DNA of 64,000 bases from contig NZ_DFBS01000022.1 in assembly GCF_002366715.1 (NCBI RefSeq), positions 259,620-323,619 on the forward strand. The letters are read 5' to 3'. Positions within the stretch are counted from its first letter, which is position 1; every line of letters begins with the position of its first letter. The DNA comes from Halomonas sp. UBA3074. Its GTDB lineage: Bacteria > Pseudomonadota > Gammaproteobacteria > Pseudomonadales > Halomonadaceae. The position numbers and the translations under genes are program-made. Below, in pieces: positions 51,461-60,945 of this stretch. The notes below the pieces were generated by a model. The model made no database searches, was not told the origin of the DNA, and saw only the letters and a program-made list of their open reading frames with translations.

Positions 51461-53311
51461 ATGGCAGGCCAAATTCCACAGCGTTTTATCGATGACCTAT
51501 TAGGCCGCGTTGATGTGGTCGAGGTGGTCGGTGAGCGTGTGCAACTGAAAAAGGCCGGCCGTAACTACTCCGGGCTATGCCCCTTTCATCAAGAGAAAAC
51601 CCCATCGTTTACCGTTAGCGCAGATAAGCAGTTTTATCACTGCTTTGGCTGCGGAGCGAATGGGAATGCACTACGCTTCTTGATGGAGTACGACAAACTG
51701 CCGTTTCCCGAGGCGGTGGAGCAGTTAGCTGGGCGTCTAGGGATTGAAGTGCCTCGCGAAGGGGCTGACGACCCGCGCGCTCAGCAGCGTGAAAAGAAGC
51801 GCAAAGAGGGCGTTAACCTGCTTGAACTCGCCGCCAGCTTTTATCGCGAGCGTTTGAAAATGCAGGAGGGTCAATCCGCCCAGCGCTATTTGTCGGGTCG
51901 TGGGCTCTCGGATGAAGTGATCAAGACGTATGGTATCGGTTACGCGCCCGCTGGCTGGGAAGCCCTAAAGCAGCATCTTAGCGAGCGCGGTATCGGTGAG
52001 CCGGTTCAGGTCGAATACGGTCTACTGATTCATCGTGAAGATACCGGGCGTACCTATGACCGCTTTCGGGATCGGGTGATGTTTCCGATTCGTGACTTGC
52101 GTGGGCGCACCATTGCGTTTGGCGGGCGAGTGATGGGCGATGATCAGCCCAAATACCTCAACTCGCCGGAAACGCCCGTGTTCCATAAAGGCCGCGAACT
52201 CTATGGCTTGTATGAAGCACGCCAAGCCTCCAGCAAGCTTGAACAGCTTGTCATGGTGGAAGGCTATATGGATGTCGTGGCGCTGGCGCAGTTCGGTATT
52301 CATAACGCGGTGGCCACGCTGGGAACCGCCACTACAGAAGATCATTTGACCCGTCTGTTTCGGCTGGTGAGTCGTGTGGTGTTCTGTTTTGACGGCGACC
52401 GCGCCGGGCGGCAGGCGGCGAGCCGGGCATTGGAAACCGCCTTGCCGCAAATGATCGATGGGCGCGAAGCGCGTTTTCTGTTTCTGCCCGAGGGAGATGA
52501 CCCTGACACGCTCGTGCGTCGAGAGGGTGCGCAGGCGTTTCAGGATCGCGTCACCTGTGCGATGCCGCTGTCAGAGTTCCTGTTCGAGCAAGCAGCCCAA
52601 GGGCGCGACTTGAATACGGTGGAGGGGCGTGAGCGGTTTGCCAGTCAGGTGCTGGAGGCATTGAACAAAGTGCCTGATGGCATGCTCAAATCACTACTGT
52701 TTGAGTCATTGGCGCAGCGAAGCGGCTTAGCGCAAGAGCAATTGAAAGCACTGCTCGAAAAGCGTACCCAGGCGGCACAGCGACAGCGTTCACAGGGGTC
52801 GGCTGAAGCAGAAGCCGATGCGCCTTTGTCGGCATCAATGGCGGGGCCGGTTTCAGCAGCGCCCGCTAAAGGGGCGCGGACCCGCACGCAGGTACTATCC
52901 CCTGTCGGGCGTATTATCCAGCTGTTGCTTCACGAGCCTAACTTGGTGGCTGCGTTGCCTGATCAGTTGGATTGGCTGCCAGAGGATGATGACACGCCGT
53001 TATGCCACGAGCTGATTGCGTTGCTCAAGGCAGGGCGCTATCGCAGCCCTCAGGTGGTGTTGGCGCATTTTCAGGGCAGCCAGCAAGGCCAGGCGTTGGC
53101 GGCCTTCGCTAAGCGTGAATTGTTGATACCTAAGGCAGATCGGGAAGCCGAGCTGACTAGTTGGGTGGAGCATTTGCAGCATGTTCAGCGTCAACGTTCT
53201 CCCCACGAGGAGTACGCCGCGCTGCTAGCGCAGGAGCGCGCCGGGCAAAAGCTTGATAAGGAGCAGCGCCAGCGTTTGGCAAGCTTGGTAATGCAGCTTG
53301 CTCAGCGCTAA
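51461..53311 (+). CDS. dnaG: DNA primase
   Basis: This 616-residue enzyme lays RNA primers for replication. The N-terminal CHC2 zinc finger has ligands Cys40, His43, Cys61 and Cys64. A catalytic core with TOPRIM motifs follows (VMVEGYMDVVAL near residue 267 and FDGDRAGRQAA near 310). A DnaB-binding C-terminal domain covers about 480-616, after a low-complexity Ala/Gln linker (about 425-475). It is the middle gene of the rpsU-dnaG-rpoD operon. Confidence 0.96.
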   Translation: MAGQIPQRFIDDLLGRVDVVEVVGERVQLKKAGRNYSGLCPFHQEKTPSFTVSADKQFYHCFGCGANGNALRFLMEYDKLPFPEAVEQLAGRLGIEVPREGADDPRAQQREKKRKEGVNLLELAASFYRERLKMQEGQSAQRYLSGRGLSDEVIKTYGIGYAPAGWEALKQHLSERGIGEPVQVEYGLLIHREDTGRTYDRFRDRVMFPIRDLRGRTIAFGGRVMGDDQPKYLNSPETPVFHKGRELYGLYEARQASSKLEQLVMVEGYMDVVALAQFGIHNAVATLGTATTEDHLTRLFRLVSRVVFCFDGDRAGRQAASRALETALPQMIDGREARFLFLPEGDDPDTLVRREGAQAFQDRVTCAMPLSEFLFEQAAQGRDLNTVEGRERFASQVLEALNKVPDGMLKSLLFESLAQRSGLAQEQLKALLEKRTQAAQRQRSQGSAEAEADAPLSASMAGPVSAAPAKGARTRTQVLSPVGRIIQLLLHEPNLVAALPDQLDWLPEDDDTPLCHELIALLKAGRYRSPQVVLAHFQGSQQGQALAAFAKRELLIPKADREAELTSWVEHLQHVQRQRSPHEEYAALLAQERAGQKLDKEQRQRLASLVMQLAQR

Positions 53312-53438
53312 TAAGGCGGTGTTTTGAGCGCTGGGGTTGAATTCCTGACGTTTCAGCACCAGATACAGGGTCAGCCACCGAGCGCTGGTCTAACCGAACA
53401 ACCTAACACACCTGATTGACCGCGCAAATACGTCAAGC

Positions 53439-53468
53439 TGGAAAAATTCCGGTGAATTACGCTATACT
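53439..53468 (+). promoter_or_regulatory. Candidate promoter in the dnaG-rpoD gap
   Basis: TGGAAA (53439-53444) and TATACT (53463-53468) are spaced by 18 bases and lie about 70 bases before the rpoD start. A separate promoter before rpoD would let it be made independently of dnaG. The -10 is good but the -35 is weak. The rest of the 228-bp gap shows no other feature. Confidence 0.4.
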
Positions 53469-53539
53469 GTTCGGCTTGTTGAGTTTAATCGATTCAGCGC
53501 TCCAGGTGTTTCATTCTTCTTCGTCGAGATAGGGTTTCT

Positions 53540-55390
53540 ATGGCTGGAAATGCGCAGCAGCAGTCACGTCTGAAGGAGTTGATCGCTCGAGGCAAGGAAC
53601 AGGGCTACCTGACCTATGCCGAGGTCAACGACCATCTACCCGAGGATATCGCCGACCCGGATCAAGTGGAAGACATCATTGGCATGATCAACGACATGGG
53701 TATTAGTGTCGTTGAAGAAGCGCCTGATGAAGACACTTTGATGATGTCGGATCACTCCACGGACGAGTCCGCTGCGGAAGAGGCCGTAGCGGCCCTTGCC
53801 GCCGTGGAAAGCGATGTAGGCCGCACCACTGACCCCGTCCGCATGTACATGCGTGAGATGGGCACGGTTGAGCTTCTAACCCGTGAAGGCGAAATTGAAA
53901 TCGCCAAGCGGATCGAAGAGGGCACCCGTGAGGTGATGTCGTCTCTGGCCTATTTGCCGGGGGCCGTCGCGTCCATTCTGGATGCCTATGACGCCACTCA
54001 GGATGAAGAGGCGCCGGGACGACTCTCGGATCTCTTCTCGGGCTTCATTGACCCTGATGAGGGGATCCCCGGTGTCGCTGAGGCAGAAGTGCCGGAGCCG
54101 GAGCCCGAAGCCGACCTTGATGACGAGGTCGAAGGGGATGGCGAAGACGAGGACGAGGATTCCACGGCTAGCGAAGGCGGTCCGGATCCAGAAGAGGCGC
54201 GTGCACGTTTCGAACAGATTCGTGAGCAGAACGCACTGGTAGAAGCAGCGTTTGCCAAGCACGGTCGCGGTAGCTCTGAGCTGAAGGCTGAGCAGGCCCG
54301 CCTGGCAGTGCTGTTCTCGCCCATCAAGCTGGTACCCAAGCACTTTGAGCGCCTGGTCGGCCAAGTGCGTATCAGTGTCGAGCAAGTGCGTGCCCAGGAA
54401 AAAGCGGTCATGCAGCTGTGCGTGAAAAAAGCCAAGGTGCCGCGCAAAACGTTTATCAAGTCGTTTCCGGGTAACGAGTCACGCAAAACGTGGCTGGATG
54501 ATTTCCAGGCAGCGCAGAGCAAGTACGCTGACCGTCTTGAGCCGCTGCGCGCCGATATCGCTCGTGCCCAGCGCAAGATCGCCTTTGAAGAAGACATGGT
54601 GCAGCTCTCGGTTGCCGATCTCAAAGAGGTGAATCGCAAGCTCTCCATTGGCGAGGCGAAAGCGCGCCGTGCCAAGAAAGAGATGGTCGAAGCTAACTTG
54701 CGTCTGGTGATCTCGATTGCCAAGAAGTACACCAATCGTGGTTTGCAGTTCCTGGATCTCATTCAGGAAGGCAACATCGGCTTGATGAAAGCGGTCGATA
54801 AGTTCGAATACCGCCGTGGCTACAAGTTCTCGACCTATGCCACGTGGTGGATTCGTCAGGCAATCACCCGTTCGATTGCTGATCAGGCGCGCACCATTCG
54901 TATTCCGGTGCATATGATTGAGACCATCAACAAGCTCAATCGCGTTTCGCGTCAAATGCTGCAGGAAATGGGTCGTGAGCCGACGCCGGAAGAGCTCGGC
55001 GAACGCTTGGAAATGCCCGAAGACAAAGTACGCAAGGTGCTCAAAATCGCCAAAGAGCCGATCTCCATGGAGACGCCGATTGGTGATGATGATGATTCAC
55101 ACTTGGGCGACTTTATCGAAGATGGCACCATGCTGCTGCCGATCGATATGGCCACCGGTGAAGGCCTTATCGAAGCGACGCGTAACGTATTAGGTGGCTT
55201 GACTGCACGTGAAGCAAAAGTGCTGCGTATGCGTTTTGGTATCGATATGAATACCGACCATACGTTGGAAGAGGTAGGCAAGCAGTTTGACGTGACGCGT
55301 GAGCGAATCCGTCAGATTGAAGCCAAAGCGCTGCGTAAGCTGCGTCACCCCAGCCGCTCTGAGCCGCTGCGTTCGTTCCTCGACGAGTGA
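53540..55390 (+). CDS. rpoD: Primary RNA polymerase sigma factor RpoD (sigma-70)
   Basis: This 616-residue protein is the housekeeping sigma factor. Region 1.1 covers about residues 1-80 and region 1.2 starts at VRMYMREMGTVELL. The non-conserved region holds a strongly acidic tract near residues 190-215. Regions 2.1-2.4 include YKFSTYATWWIRQAITRSIADQ, region 3 follows, and region 4.2 is the helix-turn-helix LEEVGKQFDVTRERIRQIEAKAL with the terminal LRSFLDE. It ends the macromolecular synthesis operon and is closed by a strong terminator. Confidence 0.97.
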   Translation: MAGNAQQQSRLKELIARGKEQGYLTYAEVNDHLPEDIADPDQVEDIIGMINDMGISVVEEAPDEDTLMMSDHSTDESAAEEAVAALAAVESDVGRTTDPVRMYMREMGTVELLTREGEIEIAKRIEEGTREVMSSLAYLPGAVASILDAYDATQDEEAPGRLSDLFSGFIDPDEGIPGVAEAEVPEPEPEADLDDEVEGDGEDEDEDSTASEGGPDPEEARARFEQIREQNALVEAAFAKHGRGSSELKAEQARLAVLFSPIKLVPKHFERLVGQVRISVEQVRAQEKAVMQLCVKKAKVPRKTFIKSFPGNESRKTWLDDFQAAQSKYADRLEPLRADIARAQRKIAFEEDMVQLSVADLKEVNRKLSIGEAKARRAKKEMVEANLRLVISIAKKYTNRGLQFLDLIQEGNIGLMKAVDKFEYRRGYKFSTYATWWIRQAITRSIADQARTIRIPVHMIETINKLNRVSRQMLQEMGREPTPEELGERLEMPEDKVRKVLKIAKEPISMETPIGDDDDSHLGDFIEDGTMLLPIDMATGEGLIEATRNVLGGLTAREAKVLRMRFGIDMNTDHTLEEVGKQFDVTRERIRQIEAKALRKLRHPSRSEPLRSFLDE

Positions 55391-55427
55391 TCGATAGCTG
55401 CTGATACCTAAATAGTGGCTAAGACCT

Positions 55428-55463
55428 AAAAAGCCCGCCGTTCACTGAACGGCGGGCTTTTTT
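55428..55463. terminator. Strong bidirectional terminator after rpoD
   Basis: A 16-bp near-perfect stem (55428-55443 with 55447-55463), a three-base loop, an A tract before and a T tract after can stop transcription from both rpoD and the convergent membrane-protein gene. Confidence 0.93.
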
Positions 55464-55503
55464 ATGTTTGGCCTAGCGTAATGGGTTTGCCCAATAGAAA
55501 GCG

Positions 55504-56154
55504 TTATGCAGGCGTTTGGCGTTGAGTCTTATAAATGCGCCGAGCCAACAGCAGCAGCTCCAGTGTGGCGATCAAAATCAAGCTGTAACCGAGAAGCTCC
55601 ACGACTTCTTCAGCGACACTCTTAAAGGTTCCTGAATAGCTATCTTCGAGTATTAATTGCCAAAACTCTTGCCGGCCATACAGGCGCGAGAAGATATACG
55701 TGGTCAGTACGCCCGCCGTAAACAAGCCAAAGGCGAAAGTATTGCTGTAATGGGCAAACTCAACGAGGAAACGATTACGTTGCTTAACCACCCAAAAGAG
55801 AGCAGGGAAAATGATCAGCGCTACTAGCACTTTCCAAGTGTTATCAGCGACATAGTTATCCAGGAAATGATCTTGCTCGCGCACCAGTGAGGCCGATACA
55901 AACGCGAGTAGCAGCAGGCTGACGGTGGGCCATACCCTAAGCACCTGGCGAATATAAAGCAGCATGGCGCAGCAGGTGGCCAGCACGAGTGTTTGCGTAA
56001 ATTCAGTAAAACCCAGCTCAGAAAACCGCACTGAGGGAAGATAAAGCGCTTCAAAATAGGCGCCTTGCGTAATCGCACCAATGAAAAATACGTATAACAC
56101 CGCACGTACTAAAATGGTTTGAAACCCTATTGGCCAGGGAGGGGGAGAAGACAT
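55504..56154 (-). CDS. Unassigned six-segment membrane protein
   Basis: I do not recognise this 216-residue protein. It has about six hydrophobic segments (near residues 12-32, 50-68, 72-90, 104-122, 130-155 and 183-205). Polar conserved-looking stretches lie between them: REQDHFLD near residue 92 and SVAEEVVELLGY near 178, both rich in acidic residues and, in the first case, His. Such acidic/His loops next to membrane helices could bind metal or a quinone, but that is speculation. AAGGAT precedes the ATG, and the gene shares the rpoD terminator. It diverges from sdaA with 188 bases between. Confidence 0.8.
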   Translation of the reverse strand: MSSPPPWPIGFQTILVRAVLYVFFIGAITQGAYFEALYLPSVRFSELGFTEFTQTLVLATCCAMLLYIRQVLRVWPTVSLLLLAFVSASLVREQDHFLDNYVADNTWKVLVALIIFPALFWVVKQRNRFLVEFAHYSNTFAFGLFTAGVLTTYIFSRLYGRQEFWQLILEDSYSGTFKSVAEEVVELLGYSLILIATLELLLLARRIYKTQRQTPA

Positions 56155-56342
56155 ACCGACATCCTTTGTGGGTAAGCAGCGTCGTGACGTGCATATGCAA
56201 ACATGCAGGGGTGAATGTTCATTATATCGTCACACTTCTGTGTTCGCACGTCGATATTGTGGTTATTCGCTCGACGTTTGGTCGTCGCCCCTGCAAAGTG
56301 TTAAATGGGCAGGCAATAACAACGTTGTGAGAGGTTATCGGC

Positions 56343-57710
56343 ATGGCTATTAGTGTGTTTGATCTTTTTCGTATTGGTATTGGACCCTCCAGTTCCCATA
56401 CGGTCGGGCCGATGCGCGCTGCGCGTGATTTTGCCATGGTGATCGAAGACGCCTCCGTCACGCGAGTCGTGGTAAGACTTCATGGCTCACTGGCCGCCAC
56501 CGGCGTGGGTCACGGTACCGATCAAGCCGTTATCATGGGGCTCATGGGAGAGGCACCGGAAAGCATCGACCCCGATACGATTGCATCGCGATTGAAGCAA
56601 TTGGAGGCGGGCGAGCCGTTGCTGCTGGCCAATGGGCAGCCGATCGTCTTTGAACATGGCCGGGATGTCGAGTGGGATGACACCTGCCTACCGTTTCATC
56701 CCAATGCCATGGTGTTGAGCGCCTACTCTAACGATACGCTGTTGGCGACAAATACCTATTACTCACTGGGCGGCGGCTTTTATGTCGACCAAGCCAAAGC
56801 CGATCAAGGCGAAGTGGGTGAAGACCGTACGACATTACCCTATCCCTTCAACACCGCCGCCGAGTTGCTGGCACTGTGCAAGCAGCATCGACTGCGCATT
56901 AGCCAGTTGATGATGGAGAATGAGAAAGCCTGGCGAAGTGAGACGGCCATTCGTGAAGAACTGCTGACTATTTGGCAGGCCATGAGTGACAGTATTGAAA
57001 ATGGCTTGCGTGCCACTGGGCACTTGCCGGGGGGGTTGAAGGTGCGTCGACGGGCACAGTTGCTGCATCAACAGCTGCTAAGTCCGCCGGAGAACCAGCG
57101 CCTCATTGTGTCGAGCTTCACCGTAATGGATTGGGTCAACGTGTTTGCGTTGGCGGTGAATGAAGAGAACGCCGCCGGTCGGCGAATGGTCACCGCGCCG
57201 ACCAATGGGGCGGCGGGCATTGTGCCAGCCGTGTTGGCTTACTATTTGAAGTTCGAGCCTGATGCTAGCGAAGCGGATGTGGTGGATTTTCTGCTCACTG
57301 CGGGCGCTGTCGGCATCTTGTGCAAAAAGAACGCCTCCATTTCCGGCGCTGAAGTAGGTTGCCAAGGCGAAGTAGGCTCCGCCTGCGCCATGGCGGCGGC
57401 AGGACTTGCCGAAGTGCTGGGGGGCTCGCCGGGTCAGGTGGAAAATGCCGCTGAAATCGGTTTGGAACATAATCTGGGTTTGACCTGCGACCCGGTAGGC
57501 GGCCTCGTCCAAGTGCCTTGCATTGAGCGCAATGCGATTGCTTCTGTCAAAGCGATCAATGCTGCGCGCATGGCACTGCACGGCGATGGCGAACACTTTA
57601 TATCGCTGGATAAAGTGATTCGCACCATGCGCGATACCGGCCGCGATATGCAGGATAAGTACAAAGAGACCTCCAAAGGTGGCCTCGCTGTCAATGCGAT
57701 TGAGTGCTAA
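56343..57710 (+). CDS. sdaA: L-serine ammonia-lyase, iron-sulfur type
   Basis: This 455-residue single-chain enzyme deaminates L-serine to pyruvate and ammonia using a [4Fe-4S] cluster. The N-terminal regulatory domain begins SVFDLFRIGIGPSSSHTVGPM and the catalytic domain (about 185-455) contains the cluster cysteines: CKKNASISGAEVGCQGE near residue 325 and LTCDPVGGLVQVPCIERN near 380. Its stop overlaps that of the convergent LysR gene by 4 bases (CTAA). No serine transporter is adjacent. Confidence 0.95.
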   Translation: MAISVFDLFRIGIGPSSSHTVGPMRAARDFAMVIEDASVTRVVVRLHGSLAATGVGHGTDQAVIMGLMGEAPESIDPDTIASRLKQLEAGEPLLLANGQPIVFEHGRDVEWDDTCLPFHPNAMVLSAYSNDTLLATNTYYSLGGGFYVDQAKADQGEVGEDRTTLPYPFNTAAELLALCKQHRLRISQLMMENEKAWRSETAIREELLTIWQAMSDSIENGLRATGHLPGGLKVRRRAQLLHQQLLSPPENQRLIVSSFTVMDWVNVFALAVNEENAAGRRMVTAPTNGAAGIVPAVLAYYLKFEPDASEADVVDFLLTAGAVGILCKKNASISGAEVGCQGEVGSACAMAAAGLAEVLGGSPGQVENAAEIGLEHNLGLTCDPVGGLVQVPCIERNAIASVKAINAARMALHGDGEHFISLDKVIRTMRDTGRDMQDKYKETSKGGLAVNAIEC

Positions 57711-58603
57711 GTGGATGAATGCTTGGGCAATACACTGCCAATATTAGCCACTAGGTAATCCACCAACTGCCGTATTTTAGGTGATAAATGACGGTGGCGG
57801 GGGTAAACCGCCCACACGGCGGTATCGTGGTGCTGAAAGGGTTCAAGTACCGCTACCAGCTCGCCGCTGGCCAAATAAGGGGCCACGTAATAATCGGGTA
57901 ACTGTGCAAGCCCCAGCCCTTTAAGGGCGGCATCTAATAGCGCCGGGCCGGAATTGCCGGTCCAGCACCCCTCGACGCGCACTTCGCGACGCTGCCCATT
58001 CACTTCAAAGAGCCAGTTAGGGCGTGAACCAATCAGGCAGCGGTGCTGGCCAAGCTCCGCTAAGGTATGCGGGCGTGGTGCTTGGCGAAAATAGTCCTGA
58101 GAGCCAACTATATATTCGCGGCGATCGCACAGGCGTCTGGCAATCAGGCTGGAATCTTTCAGTACCCCCATGCGAATGGCAATATCGTAGCCCTCTTCGA
58201 TCAGCTCCACCGGCCGGTTAGTAAAGTGCATATGCACGTCCAACTGTGGGTGGAGACACTGAAAGTCATTTACTAACGGGGCAATAAAGCGCTCGCCAAA
58301 CGTCGTTGCCGAGGTGAGTTTAAGCAATCCATTGGGTTTGGCCTGCAGCTCACTAAGCGCCTGCTCAGCATCGCGTAGCCCATCAAAAAGATGACGACAG
58401 TGCTCTACATAAGTAGCCCCCGCATCGGTCAGGCGGATTTGTCGAGTGGTGCGGTAGAGCAGCTGTACGCCCAACTGATTTTCGAGCTGGCTGACCAATC
58501 GGCTGATATGCGAAGTAGAGACCTTCAAATGGCGGGCAGCGGCAGAAAAAGTGCCCAGCCGCACCACCTCGACAAACGCTTCGATACGGCTCCAGTGCTG
58601 CAC
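57707..58603 (-). CDS. LysR-family transcriptional regulator
   Basis: This 298-residue regulator has an N-terminal winged helix (about 3-62, TFSAAARHLKVSTSHISRLVSQLE) and a LysR substrate-binding domain (about 88-290) of the CrgA-like subgroup. It diverges from the metallohydrolase gene with 131 bases between them, so that gene is the natural target. A dyad at 58628-58646 sits in the gap. The effector is unknown. Confidence 0.92.
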   Translation of the reverse strand: MQHWSRIEAFVEVVRLGTFSAAARHLKVSTSHISRLVSQLENQLGVQLLYRTTRQIRLTDAGATYVEHCRHLFDGLRDAEQALSELQAKPNGLLKLTSATTFGERFIAPLVNDFQCLHPQLDVHMHFTNRPVELIEEGYDIAIRMGVLKDSSLIARRLCDRREYIVGSQDYFRQAPRPHTLAELGQHRCLIGSRPNWLFEVNGQRREVRVEGCWTGNSGPALLDAALKGLGLAQLPDYYVAPYLASGELVAVLEPFQHHDTAVWAVYPRHRHLSPKIRQLVDYLVANIGSVLPKHSST

Positions 58604-58627
58604 GCTGTCTCCTACCTGTTAAAAACG

Positions 58628-58646
58628 ATTGTTGCTCAGTGACAAT
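58628..58646. promoter_or_regulatory. Candidate LysR-type operator
   Basis: The perfect inverted repeat ATTGT-N9-ACAAT lies 25 bases before the LysR start and about 90 bases before the metallohydrolase start. Position fits a LysR recognition site, although the spacing is not the classical T-N11-A. Confidence 0.45.
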
Positions 58647-58734
58647 AATCTTGTGAGTGTATCCCGCTTTATCAATAGCGCCTAGCTGGCCTACACTGCT
58701 AGCATCTTTAGCGTATCAATGGAGTGTACAGCTT

Positions 58735-59718
58735 ATGTCTAAATACTTACCCAAATGGTCGCGTGGTGCCCTGGCAATGGCGATTGGCGCTGGTTGTGCG
58801 GTTAGTGCTCAGGCCGAGCTACCCACGCAACAGCAAGAGCAAGCGCCTGGCTGGTTCCGAATGATGGTGGGAGATTATGAAGTTACCGCTCTCTACGACG
58901 GCCATACGGCGATTGATACTTCTTTGCTAAAAGGCATGGAACAAGAAGAGATTCTTCGCCACCTGGATGCGCTATTTATTGATGCCGAAAGCGGTATGCA
59001 AACCGCCGTCAATGCGTTCCTTATTCACACCGGTGAAAACTTGGTGCTGGTCGATGCCGGATCAGCCGCCTGCTTCGGCCCGTCGCTGGGACAGGTAGAG
59101 AGCAACCTGCGCGCTTCGGGCTATTCGCCAGACGATGTCGATACGGTGTTGATGACCCACTTACATCCCGATCACGTGTGCGGCTTAGCCAATGAGAGTG
59201 GTGAAGCGGTCTACCCCAACGCTGAATTACGTGCCAGCCAAGCCGATGCTGACTTTTGGCTGGACGAGGAGCGTGCAGCAGCGGCACCCGAAGGTAATCG
59301 CGCCTTCTTTGAAATGGCTCAAGACGCGGTAGCGCCTTACCAGGAAGCGGATCGCTTCAACCCTTTTACGCCCGGTGATGAGGTGTTGATGGGCATCGTT
59401 GCACAAGACAGCCATGGGCATACCGTGGGTCACTCAAGCTTTATGCTCAATAGCGATGACGAGGCCATGCTGGTGTGGGGGGACGTGGTACACAGCTACG
59501 GCGTGCAGTTTGCTGATCCTAGTGTCGCCATTGAGTTTGATTCCGATCCAGAGCAGGCCGTGCGCACGCGGGAAAGTGTGCTCGAAAGCGCCGTTGAAGA
59601 TAAGCATTGGGTAGCTGGTGCGCATATGCCTTTCCCTGGCATTGGTCATATCGCAGAAGATGAACAAGGCTATCGCTGGTTACCGATTGAGTTTGCCCCG
59701 GTAGCGACTGACGAGTAA
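58735..59718 (+). CDS. Secreted MBL-fold hydrolase, methyl-parathion-hydrolase-like
   Basis: This 327-residue protein has a Sec signal peptide (about residues 1-27, AxA cleavage at AQA) and a metallo-beta-lactamase fold. The metal ligands are complete: His142, His144, Asp146 and His147 (HLHPDH), His233 (HGHTVGH), Asp250 (WGD) and His297 (AGAHMPFPG). Sequence and spacing along the length closely resemble methyl parathion hydrolase, an MBL phosphotriesterase thought to have evolved from lactonase- or arylesterase-like ancestors. The natural substrate is therefore open. ATG 58735 opens the signal peptide; the frame extends to 58657. It diverges from a LysR gene and precedes frmA by 45 bases. Confidence 0.87.
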   Translation: MSKYLPKWSRGALAMAIGAGCAVSAQAELPTQQQEQAPGWFRMMVGDYEVTALYDGHTAIDTSLLKGMEQEEILRHLDALFIDAESGMQTAVNAFLIHTGENLVLVDAGSAACFGPSLGQVESNLRASGYSPDDVDTVLMTHLHPDHVCGLANESGEAVYPNAELRASQADADFWLDEERAAAAPEGNRAFFEMAQDAVAPYQEADRFNPFTPGDEVLMGIVAQDSHGHTVGHSSFMLNSDDEAMLVWGDVVHSYGVQFADPSVAIEFDSDPEQAVRTRESVLESAVEDKHWVAGAHMPFPGIGHIAEDEQGYRWLPIEFAPVATDE

Positions 59719-59763
59719 CGCTTTCGTTAGGATGATAGACGTCATGGATATTTAGGAGTCGAA

Positions 59764-60873
59764 ATGAAATCACGTGCAGCGGTAGCACTAGAAGCGGGTA
59801 AGCCGCTTGAATTGGTTGAGATTGATGTCGAAGGCCCGAAAGCGGGCGAGGTGCTCGTCAAAATGGCAGCGACTAGCGTCTGTCATACCGATGCCTATAC
59901 GCTCTCTGGGGCTGACCCAGAAGGCAATTTTCCAGCGGTGCTCGGCCATGAAGGGGCGGGTGTTGTGCAGGAAGTGGGCGAGGGCGTCACCAGCCTCAAG
60001 CCGGGCGACCATGTCATTCCGCTCTACACCGCCGAGTGCGGGAAATGTAAATTCTGTTTATCTGGTAAAACCAACCTGTGTGGCAGCGTACGCGCTACCC
60101 AGGGTAAAGGGGTCATGCCTGACGGTACCTCACGCTTCTCGCTAGACGGCAAGATGCTTCACCACTACATGGGCACTTCCACTTTTAGTGAGTATACCGT
60201 GCTGCCTGAAGTCTCCCTGGCCGTGGTATCTAAAGAAGCGCCCATGGATAAAATTTGCCTGCTGGGCTGTGGTGTGACTACCGGTATCGGTGCAGTGCTA
60301 AACACCGCCAAAGTAGAACCGGGCGCCACGGTGGCGGTATTTGGGCTCGGGGCGATCGGTTTGGCCGTGATTCAAGGTGCGGTGATGGCCAAAGCGGGTC
60401 GGATTATCGCCATCGACGTTAACGCCGATAAGTTCGAGCTGGCCAAGCAGTTTGGCGCTACGGATTTCGTGAACCCGAAAGAGTACTCAGACCCAATCCA
60501 GCAAGTCATCGTCGATATGACCGATGGCGGTGTCGACTATTCGTTTGAGTGTATCGGCAACGTCAACGTGATGCGCTCGGCGCTAGAGTGCTGCCATAAA
60601 GGCTGGGGCGAATCGATCGTGATCGGTGTGGCTGGGGCTGGCGAGGAGATCTCGACACGGCCCTTCCAATTGGTGACAGGACGAGTTTGGAAAGGGTCCG
60701 CCTTTGGTGGGGTCAAAGGGCGCAGCGAGCTTCCTGGCTACGTCGACCGATATATGAATGGCGAGATCAATATCGACGACTTCATTACCCACGACATGCC
60801 GTTTGAGAAGATCAACGAAGCCTTTGATTTACTGCATGCCGGTAAGAGCATTCGTACCGTGTTGCATTACTGA
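59764..60873 (+). CDS. frmA: S-(hydroxymethyl)glutathione dehydrogenase / class III alcohol dehydrogenase
   Basis: This 369-residue zinc enzyme oxidises the formaldehyde-glutathione adduct to S-formylglutathione with NAD. Catalytic zinc ligands are the Cys in SVCHTDAY near residue 40, the His in GHEGAGVV near 62, and the Cys in LGCGVTTG near 169. The structural zinc cysteines are in ECGKCKFCLSGKTNLC near 92-106. The Rossmann loop is VFGLGAIGLAVI. frmB follows after 72 bases with a hairpin between. It can also reduce S-nitrosoglutathione. Confidence 0.95.
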   Translation: MKSRAAVALEAGKPLELVEIDVEGPKAGEVLVKMAATSVCHTDAYTLSGADPEGNFPAVLGHEGAGVVQEVGEGVTSLKPGDHVIPLYTAECGKCKFCLSGKTNLCGSVRATQGKGVMPDGTSRFSLDGKMLHHYMGTSTFSEYTVLPEVSLAVVSKEAPMDKICLLGCGVTTGIGAVLNTAKVEPGATVAVFGLGAIGLAVIQGAVMAKAGRIIAIDVNADKFELAKQFGATDFVNPKEYSDPIQQVIVDMTDGGVDYSFECIGNVNVMRSALECCHKGWGESIVIGVAGAGEEISTRPFQLVTGRVWKGSAFGGVKGRSELPGYVDRYMNGEINIDDFITHDMPFEKINEAFDLLHAGKSIRTVLHY

Positions 60874-60893
60874 GTATTATAGTTGGCACGTTT

Positions 60894-60922
60894 AAACGCG
60901 GTGGGGATAACCTGCCGCGTTT
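60894..60922 (+). terminator. Hairpin between frmA and frmB, possible attenuator
   Basis: AAACGCGG (60894-60901) and CCGCGTTT (60915-60922) form an 8-bp perfect stem with a 13-base loop. The following tract is only weakly T-rich (TGTTGCATTT), so termination may be partial, leaving some readthrough into frmB. Confidence 0.45.
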
Positions 60923-60945
60923 GTTGCATTTAAAGGAACCTGCCC

